A stretch of 64,000 nt of DNA from assembly GCA_030041335.1 (NCBI GenBank), contig JASHOB010000215.1, positions 62,001 through 126,000 of the forward strand, given 5' to 3'. Each line of letters opens with the position of its first letter. Within the stretch, counting starts at the first letter, position 1. The notes under the pieces were generated by a model. It searched no databases, was not told where the DNA came from, and was given only the letters and a program-made list of their open reading frames with translations. The position numbers and the translations under genes are program-made. Shown piece after piece: positions 7,273 through 17,542 of the stretch. This DNA comes from Alphaproteobacteria bacterium. GTDB lineage: Bacteria > Pseudomonadota > Alphaproteobacteria > ATCC43930 > CGMCC-115725.

Positions 7273-9606
7273 ATGAGACTCGCCGGATACGCGCGTGTGG
7301 CTCTGTTTTGCGCGACTCTCGGCTGGTTCGCGGTTGCCGTGGCGCAGACTGCGCCCACCACCGCGGCGCCAGGACGAACCTCAACGCCGACCCCCGCGAC
7401 GAGCACGGATCAGCCGTTCAACGATCCGATTGCCCGCCCGCAGGGCGCCATCGCGCTTTCCCATCTCTATCCACAGCCCGGGCCGGTGCGGCTCACCGGC
7501 GCGACGTCGTCGTTCGACCTCTCGATTCCGCTTGCCGGCACGGCGGTCGTCCAGCAGGCATCCGTGGAATTGCACTATACCAATTCCATCGCGTTGCAGC
7601 GGGCGCGCTCCATTCTGTCGATTCGCCTGAACGATGCGACGCTGGCACAGATCCACCTCGATCCGGCTCAGCCGGTCGGCGTGGTCACGGTCAATCTGCC
7701 TGCCGAGCTGTGGCGTGCGGGCTACAACAAGCTTACGGTTGACGTCTCTCAGCACTATACCGATCAGTGCGAAGATCCGAGCGCGCCGGAACTTTGGACC
7801 GAGATCGACTTGTTCCACTCCCGGCTGCATTACAAAATCGCGCCGCTGCCGAACCCCTACCTGCTGTCGGATCTCGACGCGATCTTTTCGCCCGGCCTCG
7901 GCGGTCAATCGCGGGTTCTTCTGCTTACCGCGCCGGGCGCCACGGCGGACCGACTGCGCAGCGAGGCCTTGCCTTATGTTGCACAGGCGTTGGCGCTGCG
8001 CCGTCGCTACGAGCCGCTGACGATCGATGAAGCGTCGTGGACCGAAGGTGCCCAGGGCAGCCTCTCTTATCTATCGAGCACGACATCGCCGGATGTTCTT
8101 CATGTACTGGTTGGCACGCCCGAGCAACTGGCCCGGGCGCTTCCAAAGAGCGAGCTGCCGTCGATCGACGGTCCGAAGGTGTTGCTTACTAGCCTGGGAG
8201 GCGGGCGCGCCCGCCTCGTCGTCACTGGCCGCACTGCGGACGAGGTCATCACCGCGGCACACAATCTCTCGGTACTGCAAGATACCCTCACCCCCGACTC
8301 GCAAGCCCTGTTCCCGCCCGGGCAAGAACCGACACAGGCCATGCCGCTTATCGGCAGAAGCGTCCTCAGTGGTAGTGCCACCTACTCCTTCAATGACCTC
8401 GGCACACCGACGACCACGCTTGAAGGTCCCGGCCTCCATCGCGTCTCCGTGGCGCTGCCGCTGGCTGCGGATTACTACACGCAGGAGAATGCTCAAGCCG
8501 ATCTCTCGCTCAATTTCGCCTACAGCGCAGCGCTGGGTAGCGGTTCGCTGATGAACATTCTCATTAATGGGGAGTTTATCCAGGGTGTTTTCTTCGATCT
8601 CACCGCCGGCGAGCGCTTCACCCGTTACCTCCTGCACGTTCCTGTCCGGTTTCTCCGGCCGGGGACGAACGCGCTCGATTTCGAGCTCGACACCCGTCCC
8701 TACCGGACGGGCGCCGCATGCACGAGTCAGCAGGCCGAGTACTTCTTTGCTCAGATCATGGGATCCTCGACCATCCATCTGCCGGAAGCGGGCCACGCCG
8801 CCGTGCTGCCGGATCTGGCGCGATTCTCCGGCGCCGGCTTTCCGTTTGTGGCGAATGACGGCAACGCTGCGGGTGCGATCTATGTCGACTCGCCCGCGCT
8901 CGAGGGAAGCGCGCTGACGTTGATCGGCAAGCTGGCGCAGTCGGTTCGCGGTCCGGTTAGCGGCTGGAAAATCATTGTCGGCGTGCCGGACAACCTCACC
9001 GGACAAGCAATCGTCTTAGCGACGGCCGATCGCCTGTCGCCCGATTACTATGTCAATCTGTCCACGGCGATCGCCAAGACGAAACGATGGCCCTACCGTG
9101 CGTTGGAGGATCTGCGCGCGGTCAGCACCGAGGCCCATCTCACTCTCGGGAACCTGCGGTCCGCCATTTTTGGCCGGCCGTCCATGGCGAATCCGTTTCC
9201 GCCACAGGAGAGCCTGACCCAGCGCAGCGGCCTTGGCGATCTTGGGGTCGCCTTTGCGCTTCACAACCCGCTTGGCTCGGCCGGCGACACACTGATGGTG
9301 GTCACTGCCGATACCGACGCGGGGATCGCGGATCGCGTAGGGACGCTGATCCAACCGGAAGTATGGTCGCAACTGAGGGGCGACCTTGTCGCCTGGCGGG
9401 AACCGAATACGCCTGTGTTTACGATGGAGGTAGCCCAGCACTATGAGGTGGGCAGCGAGGATCCCTGGCTGCTCCTCCGGCTCACGGTCTCGACCAATCC
9501 TTTGCCGTGGATCGCCGGAGCGGCCGTTGCTGCGGCGATTGCCGCCGTCGCAGCCTTCATCCTGCTGCGGCGGCGCAGGAGGAACCTGGATCAGGGGCAG
9601 GCATGA
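7273..9606 (+). CDS. bcsB: cellulose synthase periplasmic subunit BcsB
   Basis: 777 residues with an N-terminal signal peptide (cleavage near VAVAQ), a Pro/Thr linker, two repeats of jellyroll and flavodoxin-like domains, and a single C-terminal membrane helix (WIAGAAVAAAIAAVAAFILL) with a basic tail. BcsB anchors at the inner membrane, pairs with BcsA and guides the glucan through the periplasm. ATG 7273 is chosen because AGGGGGGG sits 6 bases upstream and a signal peptide follows directly; the longer frame overlapping bcsA is not needed. Despite its common name, c-di-GMP binding belongs to BcsA. Confidence 0.95.
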   Translation: MRLAGYARVALFCATLGWFAVAVAQTAPTTAAPGRTSTPTPATSTDQPFNDPIARPQGAIALSHLYPQPGPVRLTGATSSFDLSIPLAGTAVVQQASVELHYTNSIALQRARSILSIRLNDATLAQIHLDPAQPVGVVTVNLPAELWRAGYNKLTVDVSQHYTDQCEDPSAPELWTEIDLFHSRLHYKIAPLPNPYLLSDLDAIFSPGLGGQSRVLLLTAPGATADRLRSEALPYVAQALALRRRYEPLTIDEASWTEGAQGSLSYLSSTTSPDVLHVLVGTPEQLARALPKSELPSIDGPKVLLTSLGGGRARLVVTGRTADEVITAAHNLSVLQDTLTPDSQALFPPGQEPTQAMPLIGRSVLSGSATYSFNDLGTPTTTLEGPGLHRVSVALPLAADYYTQENAQADLSLNFAYSAALGSGSLMNILINGEFIQGVFFDLTAGERFTRYLLHVPVRFLRPGTNALDFELDTRPYRTGAACTSQQAEYFFAQIMGSSTIHLPEAGHAAVLPDLARFSGAGFPFVANDGNAAGAIYVDSPALEGSALTLIGKLAQSVRGPVSGWKIIVGVPDNLTGQAIVLATADRLSPDYYVNLSTAIAKTKRWPYRALEDLRAVSTEAHLTLGNLRSAIFGRPSMANPFPPQESLTQRSGLGDLGVAFALHNPLGSAGDTLMVVTADTDAGIADRVGTLIQPEVWSQLRGDLVAWREPNTPVFTMEVAQHYEVGSEDPWLLLRLTVSTNPLPWIAGAAVAAAIAAVAAFILLRRRRRNLDQGQA

Positions 9607-10676
9607 GCCGCCGAAACCTGATCGTTATTCTTCTAGGGGGCGTGATGGTGGCGCTTGTCGCGGCTTGGTTTGCGTACTCGTCCCGCATCGTCCAACCCGT
9701 GAAACTCGACCAGCAGCTTTGGGATCAATACCGCTCGCGATTCATCACCGCCGACGGCCGCGTGATCGACAAGGACAATGATCCCAAGGGCGTCACGCAC
9801 ACCGAAGGTCAAGGCTTCGGCATGTTGTTGGCCGAGGCAGCCGGCGATCGTGACCGCTTCGACTTGCTCTGGCGGTGGACGCAGGGCCATCTGCGCCGGC
9901 CCGACGGATTGTTTTCCTGGAAGTTCGCCGCATGCGGCTCCCAGGGGGACTGCATTGTCGACAAGAACAACGCCTCCGACGGCGACATCTTGATCGCCTG
10001 GGCCTTGTTGCGTGCCGGCCAAGACTGGGGACGCACAGACTACGTTGCGGCAGCGCGCGATCTTGCCAAGATTATCTCGGACAAACTTATCGTTCGCCAG
10101 GGCAATGACACGTTGCTGTTGCCGGCTGTCGATGGTTTTTCCATCCGATCCGGTGTGGTCGTCAATCTGTCTTACTGGTTGTTTCCTGCCTTCAACGACT
10201 TCACCCGGGCCTTTAAGGGTCCGCTCTGGCAGCCTCTTAGCGAAAGCGGGCTGAGGCTGCTGCGCCAGGCCCGTTTCGGCAAATGGCAACTGCCGCCTGA
10301 CTGGCTGCAAGTGGGAACCGGCCCTTTGCAACCCGCCGACAAGTTTCCGCCCCGCTACAGTTTTGACGCGGTGCGAATTCCGCTCTACCTGGTCTGGGGC
10401 GGCATCACCGACAAGGACATCCTGGCGCCATTTCTTTCGTTCTGGTCGGCGCCGCGTCCGCAAGGCGTGCCGGCGTGGGTCGATCTCAAGACGGATGCTG
10501 TCGCTCCCTACGCCTGGTCGACCGGTGTCCAATCGATCGCACAAGTTGTCAAGCGCGCGACCGACCCGAACGGCGACGCCACGACCCAATTGCCGCAGCC
10601 TGGTCCGCAGGATGGATATTACTCATGGAGTCTCTCTCTCGTCGCGCATATCGCTGCCGTTGAGACGAGGCGATGA
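9603..10676 (+). CDS. bcsZ: periplasmic endoglucanase, glycosyl hydrolase family 8
   Basis: 357 residues with an N-terminal membrane/signal helix (LIVILLGGVMVALVAAWFAY). The GH8 fold shows the catalytic acid in THTEGQGFGMLLA, the aromatic subsite region LLWRWTQGHL, and DKNNASDGDILIAWAL. BcsZ cleaves beta-1,4-glucan and is needed for normal cellulose output in many bacteria. The ATG overlaps the bcsB stop by 4 bases and the stop overlaps the bcsC start by 4 bases, so bcsB-Z-C is translationally coupled. Confidence 0.95.
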   Translation: MSRRNLIVILLGGVMVALVAAWFAYSSRIVQPVKLDQQLWDQYRSRFITADGRVIDKDNDPKGVTHTEGQGFGMLLAEAAGDRDRFDLLWRWTQGHLRRPDGLFSWKFAACGSQGDCIVDKNNASDGDILIAWALLRAGQDWGRTDYVAAARDLAKIISDKLIVRQGNDTLLLPAVDGFSIRSGVVVNLSYWLFPAFNDFTRAFKGPLWQPLSESGLRLLRQARFGKWQLPPDWLQVGTGPLQPADKFPPRYSFDAVRIPLYLVWGGITDKDILAPFLSFWSAPRPQGVPAWVDLKTDAVAPYAWSTGVQSIAQVVKRATDPNGDATTQLPQPGPQDGYYSWSLSLVAHIAAVETRR

Positions 10677-13600
10677 CACGGATCGGACCAACCGACGGCG
10701 CTGCGGAGCAGCGCCGGAGAGCCTTACCCCGATCTCTAACCAACGCTCTGTCTCTCGTCGCGCTCGCGCTTACGGCTCAGCCGGTGGTGGCGCAGCAAAC
10801 GCTGCAACAACAGCAAGCGCCCGGTGTGGTCGTGCAACACCCGGAGACGACTCCCAGTGTGAAGAGGCGACCCGATCAGGGCACCGCGCCACAGACGCAG
10901 CAACAGCCCCTTCTTCCGCCGGCGAGCGTTCCCCCGCCCGGCGTCGAGGAAAACGTCGATACCTCGGGCATATGGTATCGTCTGCGTCTCAATGATTTGA
11001 ACGCCGCGGAGGCCGAATTCAAACGGCTGAGCCAGGAGCACCCGCGATGGAAGCCACCGGCCGACCTCCTCTTCGCGTTAAGGTCGGCGGAGTTCGCCGC
11101 GGCGAAGGCGCAGGGCAATACGAACGACATGCGCCGGCTCGCGACATCGATCGGCCCTTTCGACCGTTGCGCCCATCCCGATGTCGCCTGGAGCATCGCC
11201 GAGGCACCAGGCATCGGCGAACGGCAAACGCTCTTGGACATGGCGCGGCACTGTGCTGATCCAGGCATTGCGGCCGGGTCAATGGACCGGTATCTGCGCA
11301 GCATTCCGCCGTCGACCCGGATGGCGACCGTCACATCGCTCTCGCAGCAAACGTGGCCGCAATCGGTGCGCCGGGTGCTTGAAGGCGCCCAACTGCAAGC
11401 GTCACTCGCCGCCCTCGCGACCGGCCATCCGACAGCGGCCCAACTCGCCGGCGCTGAAGCCGTCACCACCGCCACCCGAAACGCGGGGGCCGCCATTGCC
11501 CTCGGATGGTACTATTTCAACAGCAGCAATAGCGCCAAAGCGGTGCAATGGTTTTCCACCGCGATCTCCTGGGGCGGCGATTCGTCGGCGCATGAAGGTC
11601 TCGCCCGATCGCTGCTCGCGCAAGGCGACATCGATGCGGTCAAGAGGGTGGTCGAGTCGGCACCGTCACTGCGCGCGCCCCTCGCTGATGCGCTGGTGGC
11701 CCGGGCCTTGGCCCGGGTCGATCAGGGAGCGTCGCTGAGCGAAATCGCCGCCGATGTGCAGAGCGCGGTCGGGTTCGGCAAGACCGATGCCTGGGAAACA
11801 ATCGGTTGGCGGCTGCTCGACCGCCACCGGCCCGCCGAGGCGCTCACCGCGTTCGCGCGCGCGCCACCGACGGAGAATGTGATGCTTGGACGCGTCCTCG
11901 CGACGCGCGCGGCGGGCAATGAGGGCGCAGCCGGCACGCTCGCCTGCAACCAGCGCTCGCTATCACCGCGCCTGGCGCAAGCCTGCGCCGATTCGATCGC
12001 CAGCCGTCAACTTGCCGCCTACAAGGCCGGCGATTATGCAGAGGCCGAAAAGCTGGGCGACCAGTTGGCCCAGATCGCGCCGAAGCGGCGCGACGCTCGC
12101 GCGCTGACAGCGTGGAGCGCCCTGCGCGCGGGTGACGCAAAAAAGGCTGCGGGCATTTTCGCCGAGCTCTACGATCAGGGTCACGCCACCGACCTCGCGG
12201 AAGGCCTGGCCCAGAGTTTGCGCGCGTCAGGCCAGACCGAGGCGTTGGCGGACCGCATCGCGGCCGGCGACAACATGCTCGGCGCCATCGTTACGCGCGA
12301 GCGCAACGCGGACGTCGCCACGGCCCTGGGCCGGCATTATCTCGCGGCTGGCAATGCCGCCAAGGCGGCGCAATGGTTTGCAAGCGCCACCTCCTGGGGC
12401 GGTGGCGCGTCGACGCGTCAGGGTCTCAGCCGCTCCCTGCGCCGCGCGGGCGGCATTGCGCCGGCGGCACCGGCGCTGCGTGCCCCGCTCGCCGATGCCA
12501 AACTGGCCCGGGCGTTGGCCCGGGTCGATCAGGGCGCGCCGCTGAGCGAAATTGCAGCCGATGTGCAGAGCGCGGTCGAACTCGGCAAGAAAGACGCCTG
12601 GGAGACGGTGGGCTGGCGGCTGCTTGACCACCACCGACCCGCCGACGCTCTCACGGCGTTCTCGCGGGCGTCACCGACAGAGAACGCGCTCTTCGGACGC
12701 GTCCTGGCGGCGCGCGCCGCCGGCCATGAAGCCGAGGCCAGCGCCCTCGCTTGCACGAAGCGCGCCCTGTCGCAGCGCATGGCGCAAGCGTGCGCCGACT
12801 CGATCGCCAGTCAGCAACTCACCGCCTACAATGCCGGCCACTATGCGGAGGCCGAAAAGCTCGGCGACCGGCTCGCCGAGGTTGCCCCTGAGCGGCGCGA
12901 CGCTCAGGTGCTCACGGCCTGGAGCGCATATCATGCCGGCGACCCAAAGAAGGCTGCACGCATTTTCGGCGCGCTCTACGACCAGAACCACAACCATGAC
13001 CTGGCGAATGGCCTGGCCCTGAGCTTGCGGGCATCCGGCCAGACTAACGTGCTGGCCGATCGTGTCGCCGCCGGCGACACGATGCTCGGCAGCATCGTGG
13101 CGGCCGAGAACGCCGATACCGCCTGGTACCGCAAGCAGTTCGATCTCGCAGCGACCGGCCCTTCGCCCAATCCCAGTCTCGCCGGCCGGCCGGGATGGCT
13201 GATCGGCTCGGGCATGGAGACGGCCTATATCTTCGGCGCGCCCGGACAGGACCGCTTCGGCGCCCTCGCAGGCCGCATCTTCGCGGAGGGCATGGAGGGA
13301 CCAGTCCGCGTGGGTGTTTCCGTGCTCGGCGCCGGCATCGACATCGGCACGCCGCCAGCCGATGCGTTGATTGGCCTGCGTCCACTTCCCGATACGGTGG
13401 CACCAACATCGGGCGCCGGCATCATTCAGCCGGATCTGACGTTACGATGGGAGACGCCCGATTGGACGACCAGCGGCCTCGTTGGATTGACGCCGTTGAA
13501 TGCGGAGGTCGGACCGTTGCCGACGGCCAGCCTCTCGGTGACCCATTATATGGATCCCGTCATCCTGAGCGGCCGGCTGTTCTCGCAGCAAGTGACGCAA

Positions 13601-14290
13601 AGCCTCCTGTCCTACGCCGGGATGCGTGACCCGGTGACGGGCGCCGGCTGGGGACGGGTGATGGATCTGGGCGGCTCGGTGCAGGCGATCTATCTGCCGA
13701 TGGACCGGGTCAGCCTGTCCTTCACCGGCGAGGGCGCCGAGGATGTTGGTGACAATGTCGCAAACAACAACCGCCTTTCGCTGCGACTCGACGCCGCCTA
13801 TGACTTCCGGCCGGCCAACCTCGATCATTTGCGGTTCGGCCCGTTTGTCTCCTTTTGGCATTACGACCGCAATCTCGAGTTTTTCACGTTCGGCCAGGGT
13901 GGCTATTACAGTCCGGACGCCGACACGCGCGTCGGGGTTTTGCTCGACCTCCTGACGCCCGAAGGGCGGCGCTGGCAGATCCAATTCAAGCAATCGCTGG
14001 CCTACGGCAATGTATCGGAAGCAGCATCGCCCGAATATCCGCTTTCGAGTTCGCCGCTCACTTTCGCCGGCAGCAGGTTCTCGGGTTTTGATACCGATAC
14101 CCAGCTGAGCGGCAGCGTTCTCATCACCGATCATCTTATTCTTTCGGGCTTCTTCGGTTATTCGAATGCGCCCGGCTATCACGGGTTCGTGGGTGGCCTG
14201 TTCTTCAGCATTCCGTTCGAGGCCCGCCGGGGCGTCTTTAGTGTCGATCTACCCGATAGCACATTCAGGCCATTCAACGTGTGGCGATAG
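10673..14290 (+). CDS. bcsC: cellulose export outer-membrane protein BcsC (TPR plus beta-barrel)
   Basis: 1205 residues. There is a long polar N-terminus with a weak export signal (NALSLVALALTAQPVVAQ), then about 800 residues of TPR-like helical hairpins. The C-terminal domain of about 340 residues begins GWLIGSGMETAYIFGAPGQD, contains alternating barrel strands and ends near RPFNVWR. The TPR part bridges the periplasm to the synthase and the barrel exports the glucan. Within the TPR part, two units (nt 11480-12304 and 12305-13108) are near copies. It begins on the ATGA overlap with bcsZ. Confidence 0.93.
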   Translation: MTRIGPTDGAAEQRRRALPRSLTNALSLVALALTAQPVVAQQTLQQQQAPGVVVQHPETTPSVKRRPDQGTAPQTQQQPLLPPASVPPPGVEENVDTSGIWYRLRLNDLNAAEAEFKRLSQEHPRWKPPADLLFALRSAEFAAAKAQGNTNDMRRLATSIGPFDRCAHPDVAWSIAEAPGIGERQTLLDMARHCADPGIAAGSMDRYLRSIPPSTRMATVTSLSQQTWPQSVRRVLEGAQLQASLAALATGHPTAAQLAGAEAVTTATRNAGAAIALGWYYFNSSNSAKAVQWFSTAISWGGDSSAHEGLARSLLAQGDIDAVKRVVESAPSLRAPLADALVARALARVDQGASLSEIAADVQSAVGFGKTDAWETIGWRLLDRHRPAEALTAFARAPPTENVMLGRVLATRAAGNEGAAGTLACNQRSLSPRLAQACADSIASRQLAAYKAGDYAEAEKLGDQLAQIAPKRRDARALTAWSALRAGDAKKAAGIFAELYDQGHATDLAEGLAQSLRASGQTEALADRIAAGDNMLGAIVTRERNADVATALGRHYLAAGNAAKAAQWFASATSWGGGASTRQGLSRSLRRAGGIAPAAPALRAPLADAKLARALARVDQGAPLSEIAADVQSAVELGKKDAWETVGWRLLDHHRPADALTAFSRASPTENALFGRVLAARAAGHEAEASALACTKRALSQRMAQACADSIASQQLTAYNAGHYAEAEKLGDRLAEVAPERRDAQVLTAWSAYHAGDPKKAARIFGALYDQNHNHDLANGLALSLRASGQTNVLADRVAAGDTMLGSIVAAENADTAWYRKQFDLAATGPSPNPSLAGRPGWLIGSGMETAYIFGAPGQDRFGALAGRIFAEGMEGPVRVGVSVLGAGIDIGTPPADALIGLRPLPDTVAPTSGAGIIQPDLTLRWETPDWTTSGLVGLTPLNAEVGPLPTASLSVTHYMDPVILSGRLFSQQVTQSLLSYAGMRDPVTGAGWGRVMDLGGSVQAIYLPMDRVSLSFTGEGAEDVGDNVANNNRLSLRLDAAYDFRPANLDHLRFGPFVSFWHYDRNLEFFTFGQGGYYSPDADTRVGVLLDLLTPEGRRWQIQFKQSLAYGNVSEAASPEYPLSSSPLTFAGSRFSGFDTDTQLSGSVLITDHLILSGFFGYSNAPGYHGFVGGLFFSIPFEARRGVFSVDLPDSTFRPFNVWR
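11480..13108 (+). repeat. tandem duplication inside bcsC (about 825 + 804 bp)
   Basis: Two adjacent in-frame units encode matching text. RALARVDQGASLSEIAADVQ matches RALARVDQGAPLSEIAADVQ, and AQACADSIASRQL matches AQACADSIASQQL. LRASGQTEALADRIAAGDNM matches LRASGQTNVLADRVAAGDTM. The DNA is also highly alike, for example around 11697-11770 and 12504-12580. Unit 1 is about 7 residues longer, near 11640-11660. The likeness exceeds that between ordinary TPRs, so this is a recent segmental duplication that lengthens the scaffold. Confidence 0.9.
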
Positions 14291-14329
14291 CGGCGCGCTC
14301 GGGATGACCGCGTGGGCCCAAGGCTTGCG

Positions 14330-14944
14330 TTCAGTGGGATCCGTGAAGTGGGTCCCGTTGTCGGTCAGGACGGAGTGGACCTGGTAGGGAACGGCCTTGA
14401 TGCGGTGTAAGAGGAAGTCGGCCGCAACACGCCGTGTGGGCCTTCTCGTGCAGTTCGGTGAAGGCGAACCTCGAGGTCCGAGCGATGGCGAGGAAGAGAG
14501 AGCCTACCCTGTGCCGTTCGGACTTCAGCGATATCGATGTGGAATTGACCGATCGGGTAGCTCTTGAACTTGCGCCTTATGCCCTTGCCGTCTTCGACGT
14601 CCGGAAGCCGCGAACTGCCATGTCGTTGAAGGCAGCGGTGAGGCGACGCGCGGGTTCGATGCGGTACGTCGCCTGACGGGCATAGTGGCAATCGCCGAGC
14701 GGCAGCAGTGTATGCTTCCGAAACGCCACGATGATAGTGCGTCCGCGAGTGCGAGGAATGCAGACTTCGGGTCTTTGGGACCCGTTGGCAAGTCCGCTGT
14801 GAAACCCCGCTTCTTCCACTTGGCGACGGTCTTTGGGTTGATCCCGTGACGCCCAGCCAAGGATCTCAGGCTCTCCCGACTATTTTGTATTGCTCGACGG
14901 ATTGCCGGTGTCGTGGTGGCGCAGCCGTGAAGAACCAGTCCCAT
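14330..14944 (-). pseudogene. IS481-family transposase remnant (frameshifted, truncated)
   Basis: Read from 14944 downward, one frame gives SRESLRSLAGRHGINPKTVA, then WKKRGF, the HTH of IS481-type transposases. A second frame gives AFRKHTLLPLGDCHYA, and a third gives RRKFKSYPIGQFHIDIAEVR of the DDE core. The stretch near 14345-14390 encodes VHSVLTDNGTHFTDP. The three frames prove several frameshifts, and the last third of the transposase is missing. It sits between bcsC and glgP. I see no flanking inverted repeats. Confidence 0.85.
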
Positions 14945-15001
14945 CGCGCCTTCTTCCGGCGCCTCGGAAACAATGCCCCATCAAACCCTGGGACCAAACC
15001 T

Positions 15002-17491
15002 CTAGAGCGGCACAGGACATGGCGCGGCCTTCCAGATCTCGCTCGCGTACCGCGAGATCGTTTGATCGCTCGAAAACGGGCCCGAGGCAGCGATGTTGAG
15101 AATGGCCTTACGTGCCCAGCCTTCGCGGTCCGCATAAAGCGCGCATAGCGCGCGATCCGCCTCCAGATATGATCTGAGGTCGGCAAGATGCCTGTAGGGA
15201 TCGCCCTGCCGCAGAAAGACATCGAGCAGCAGACCGAAGATGTCCGGCTCGTAGCGGCTGAAATAGTTGCTGGAAATCAGGTCGAGAGCGGCCCTGATCT
15301 CGGGGTCGTTCTCGTAGTGCCAATACGGGCTGTACCAGCCGCGGCTGTCCTCGACCTGCTGCGCGCTCAGCCCGAAAAGAAAGAAGTTCTCCTCACCTGC
15401 CGCTGCCGCCATCTCAATTGTCGCGCCGTCCCGCGTGCCCATGGTCAGCGCGCCGTTCATCATGAATTTCATGTTGCTCGTGCCGCTGGCTTCATATCCG
15501 GCGGTCGAGATCTGGTTCGACACATCAGCAGCCGGGATCAGCCGCTCGGCCAGCGAAACGCAATAATCCGGCAGAAAGGCCACCTTGAGCCGCTCGCGGA
15601 CAGCCGGATCCCCGTCGATCGTGCCGGCCAGGTTGTTGATGAACTTGATGACCAGCTTGGCGCGCTGGTACGCAGGCGCTGCCTTTCCCGCAAAGAAGAA
15701 AGTCCGTGGCGGCATTGCCAGATCCGGCTGCGCCTTCAGTCGGTTATAGAGAACGACGATCCGCAGCGCATTGAGCATTTGCCTCTTGTATTCATGGATT
15801 CGTTTGATCTGACAGTCGAAGATGCTTTCGGGATCGACGGTCTGTCCCGACGTCGCCTTGAGCCAGTCGGCAAACCGCGTCTTGGCGTGACGCTTGGCAT
15901 CAAGGAAGGCTTGCTGGAAACCATGGTCTTGGGCCAGCGGCTTCAGTCTGGCGATCTGGCCGAAATCCGTGATCCAGGCATCGCCGATTGCCGTGGAGAT
16001 GGCTGCGGACAGTCCCGGATTGGCCACCAGGAGCCAGCGCCGCGGCGTGACACCATTTGTCTTGTTGCTGAAACGCTCCGGAAACATCTCGGCCAAATCC
16101 TTGACCGTCACCTGGCGCAGCAGTTCGGAATGGATCGCTGCGACGCCGTTGGTGCTGTGTGAGCCGACGATCGCCAGATGGGCCATTCGAACCTTTTTCT
16201 CGGGTCCTTCTTCGATGATGCTGAGGCGCGCCACACGCGCCTCGTCGTTGGGGTACCGGTCGCGAACGCCGGCGAGAAAACGCCGGTTGATCTCGAAGAT
16301 GATCTCGAGCTGGCGCGGCAATAGCAGCTCAAAGTAGCGCACCGGCCATTTCTCGAGGGCTTCGGGCAGCAGGGTATGGTTGGTATAGGCGAGGGTGCGC
16401 TGCGTCAGATCCCAGGCCTCGTCCCATCCGAGCCCGGCCTCGTCGAGCAGTATGCGCATCAGTTCCGCAACCGCCAGGGTCGGATGCGTGTCGTTGAGCT
16501 GGATCGCAACCTTGTCGGGAAGCAAGCTCCAATCCGAATTGCGGCGACGGAATCGCCGCACCAGGTCCGTCAGCGAGCAGGCCACCAGGAAATATTCCTG
16601 AATAAAGCGCAGTTCCTGACCTAGCTCAGTGGAATCGTCGGGATAGAGGACACGCGTGACCGTCCGGGCCGCGACGCGGCCGATCAGCGCCTTGACGAAA
16701 TCGCCGTGGCTGAATTCCTGGAAGTCGAAGCTCCCGGGAGACCCGGCCCGCCACAGCCGCAGGCTGTTGATGGTCTTGCCGCCGAAGCCGACGACGGGGC
16801 GGTCGAAGGGAATACCGACCAGGGTGGCGGGTCGGCCGGGCACGATCTGCAGGCTGCCCCCACGCATCTCGACGCTGCTGTTGAGCTTGATGTGCACGAT
16901 GTCGCCGAAGCGCGCCACTTCCCACGGATCCGGCCGGCGCAGCCAGTTGTCGGGATGTTCGGCTTGCCAGCCATTTTCGATGGTTTGCCGGAACATGCCG
17001 AACTCGTAGCGCAAGCCGTAGCCCATCGCCGGAAGCTGCATCGTCGCCATCGAATCGAGGAAGCAGGCCGCCAGCCGCCCGAGGCCGCCATTTCCGAGAC
17101 CGGCATCCGGCTCCTCCTCCCCGAGGCCGATCCAATCGAGATTTTTGTCCTGTGCCGCGCGCTCGGCGTAGGGATGGAGACCAAGATTGATGATGTTGTT
17201 GACCAGGGAGCGACCGATCAGGAATTCCATTGACAGGTAGTAAATGCGCTTGGGGTTCTCCCGATCATAGGTGCGCTGGGTCTCCACCCAGCGCGGGGAC
17301 AGGAAGTCCCGCACCGACCGCGCCGCTGCCTGGAATTTTTGACGCGCGGTGGCGGTGGTCGGGTCTATGGCATCGTCGAACAGGAGATGCTGGTCGAAGA
17401 GCCCGACCACGTCTCCCGACAACCGAGCGGGGCCGCGGCCGTAATGCGCCAGAACGTTTGAGCCCACGCCGACACTGGATTCCGCGCCCAT
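15002..17491 (-). CDS. glgP: glycogen/starch phosphorylase
   Basis: 829 residues, the usual length for GT35 phosphorylases. It releases glucose-1-phosphate from alpha-1,4-glucan using phosphate. Diagnostic blocks are YLSMEFLIGRSL near the N-terminus, GLGNGGLGRLAACFLDSMAT, QLNDTHPT, and the PLP-lysine signature EASGTSNMKFMMNGAL. ATG 17491 is chosen because GGGAGGAGGGG precedes it at good spacing; ATG 17524 and GTG 17542 are also in frame. No other glycogen genes are nearby. The gene is divergent from the diguanylate cyclase gene. Confidence 0.95.
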   Translation of the reverse strand: MGAESSVGVGSNVLAHYGRGPARLSGDVVGLFDQHLLFDDAIDPTTATARQKFQAAARSVRDFLSPRWVETQRTYDRENPKRIYYLSMEFLIGRSLVNNIINLGLHPYAERAAQDKNLDWIGLGEEEPDAGLGNGGLGRLAACFLDSMATMQLPAMGYGLRYEFGMFRQTIENGWQAEHPDNWLRRPDPWEVARFGDIVHIKLNSSVEMRGGSLQIVPGRPATLVGIPFDRPVVGFGGKTINSLRLWRAGSPGSFDFQEFSHGDFVKALIGRVAARTVTRVLYPDDSTELGQELRFIQEYFLVACSLTDLVRRFRRRNSDWSLLPDKVAIQLNDTHPTLAVAELMRILLDEAGLGWDEAWDLTQRTLAYTNHTLLPEALEKWPVRYFELLLPRQLEIIFEINRRFLAGVRDRYPNDEARVARLSIIEEGPEKKVRMAHLAIVGSHSTNGVAAIHSELLRQVTVKDLAEMFPERFSNKTNGVTPRRWLLVANPGLSAAISTAIGDAWITDFGQIARLKPLAQDHGFQQAFLDAKRHAKTRFADWLKATSGQTVDPESIFDCQIKRIHEYKRQMLNALRIVVLYNRLKAQPDLAMPPRTFFFAGKAAPAYQRAKLVIKFINNLAGTIDGDPAVRERLKVAFLPDYCVSLAERLIPAADVSNQISTAGYEASGTSNMKFMMNGALTMGTRDGATIEMAAAAGEENFFLFGLSAQQVEDSRGWYSPYWHYENDPEIRAALDLISSNYFSRYEPDIFGLLLDVFLRQGDPYRHLADLRSYLEADRALCALYADREGWARKAILNIAASGPFSSDQTISRYASEIWKAAPCPVPL

Positions 17492-17542
17492 CCCCTCCTC
17501 CCACCAACACTCGGCGGCTTCCATCGTCCGCCCCGGGATCAC

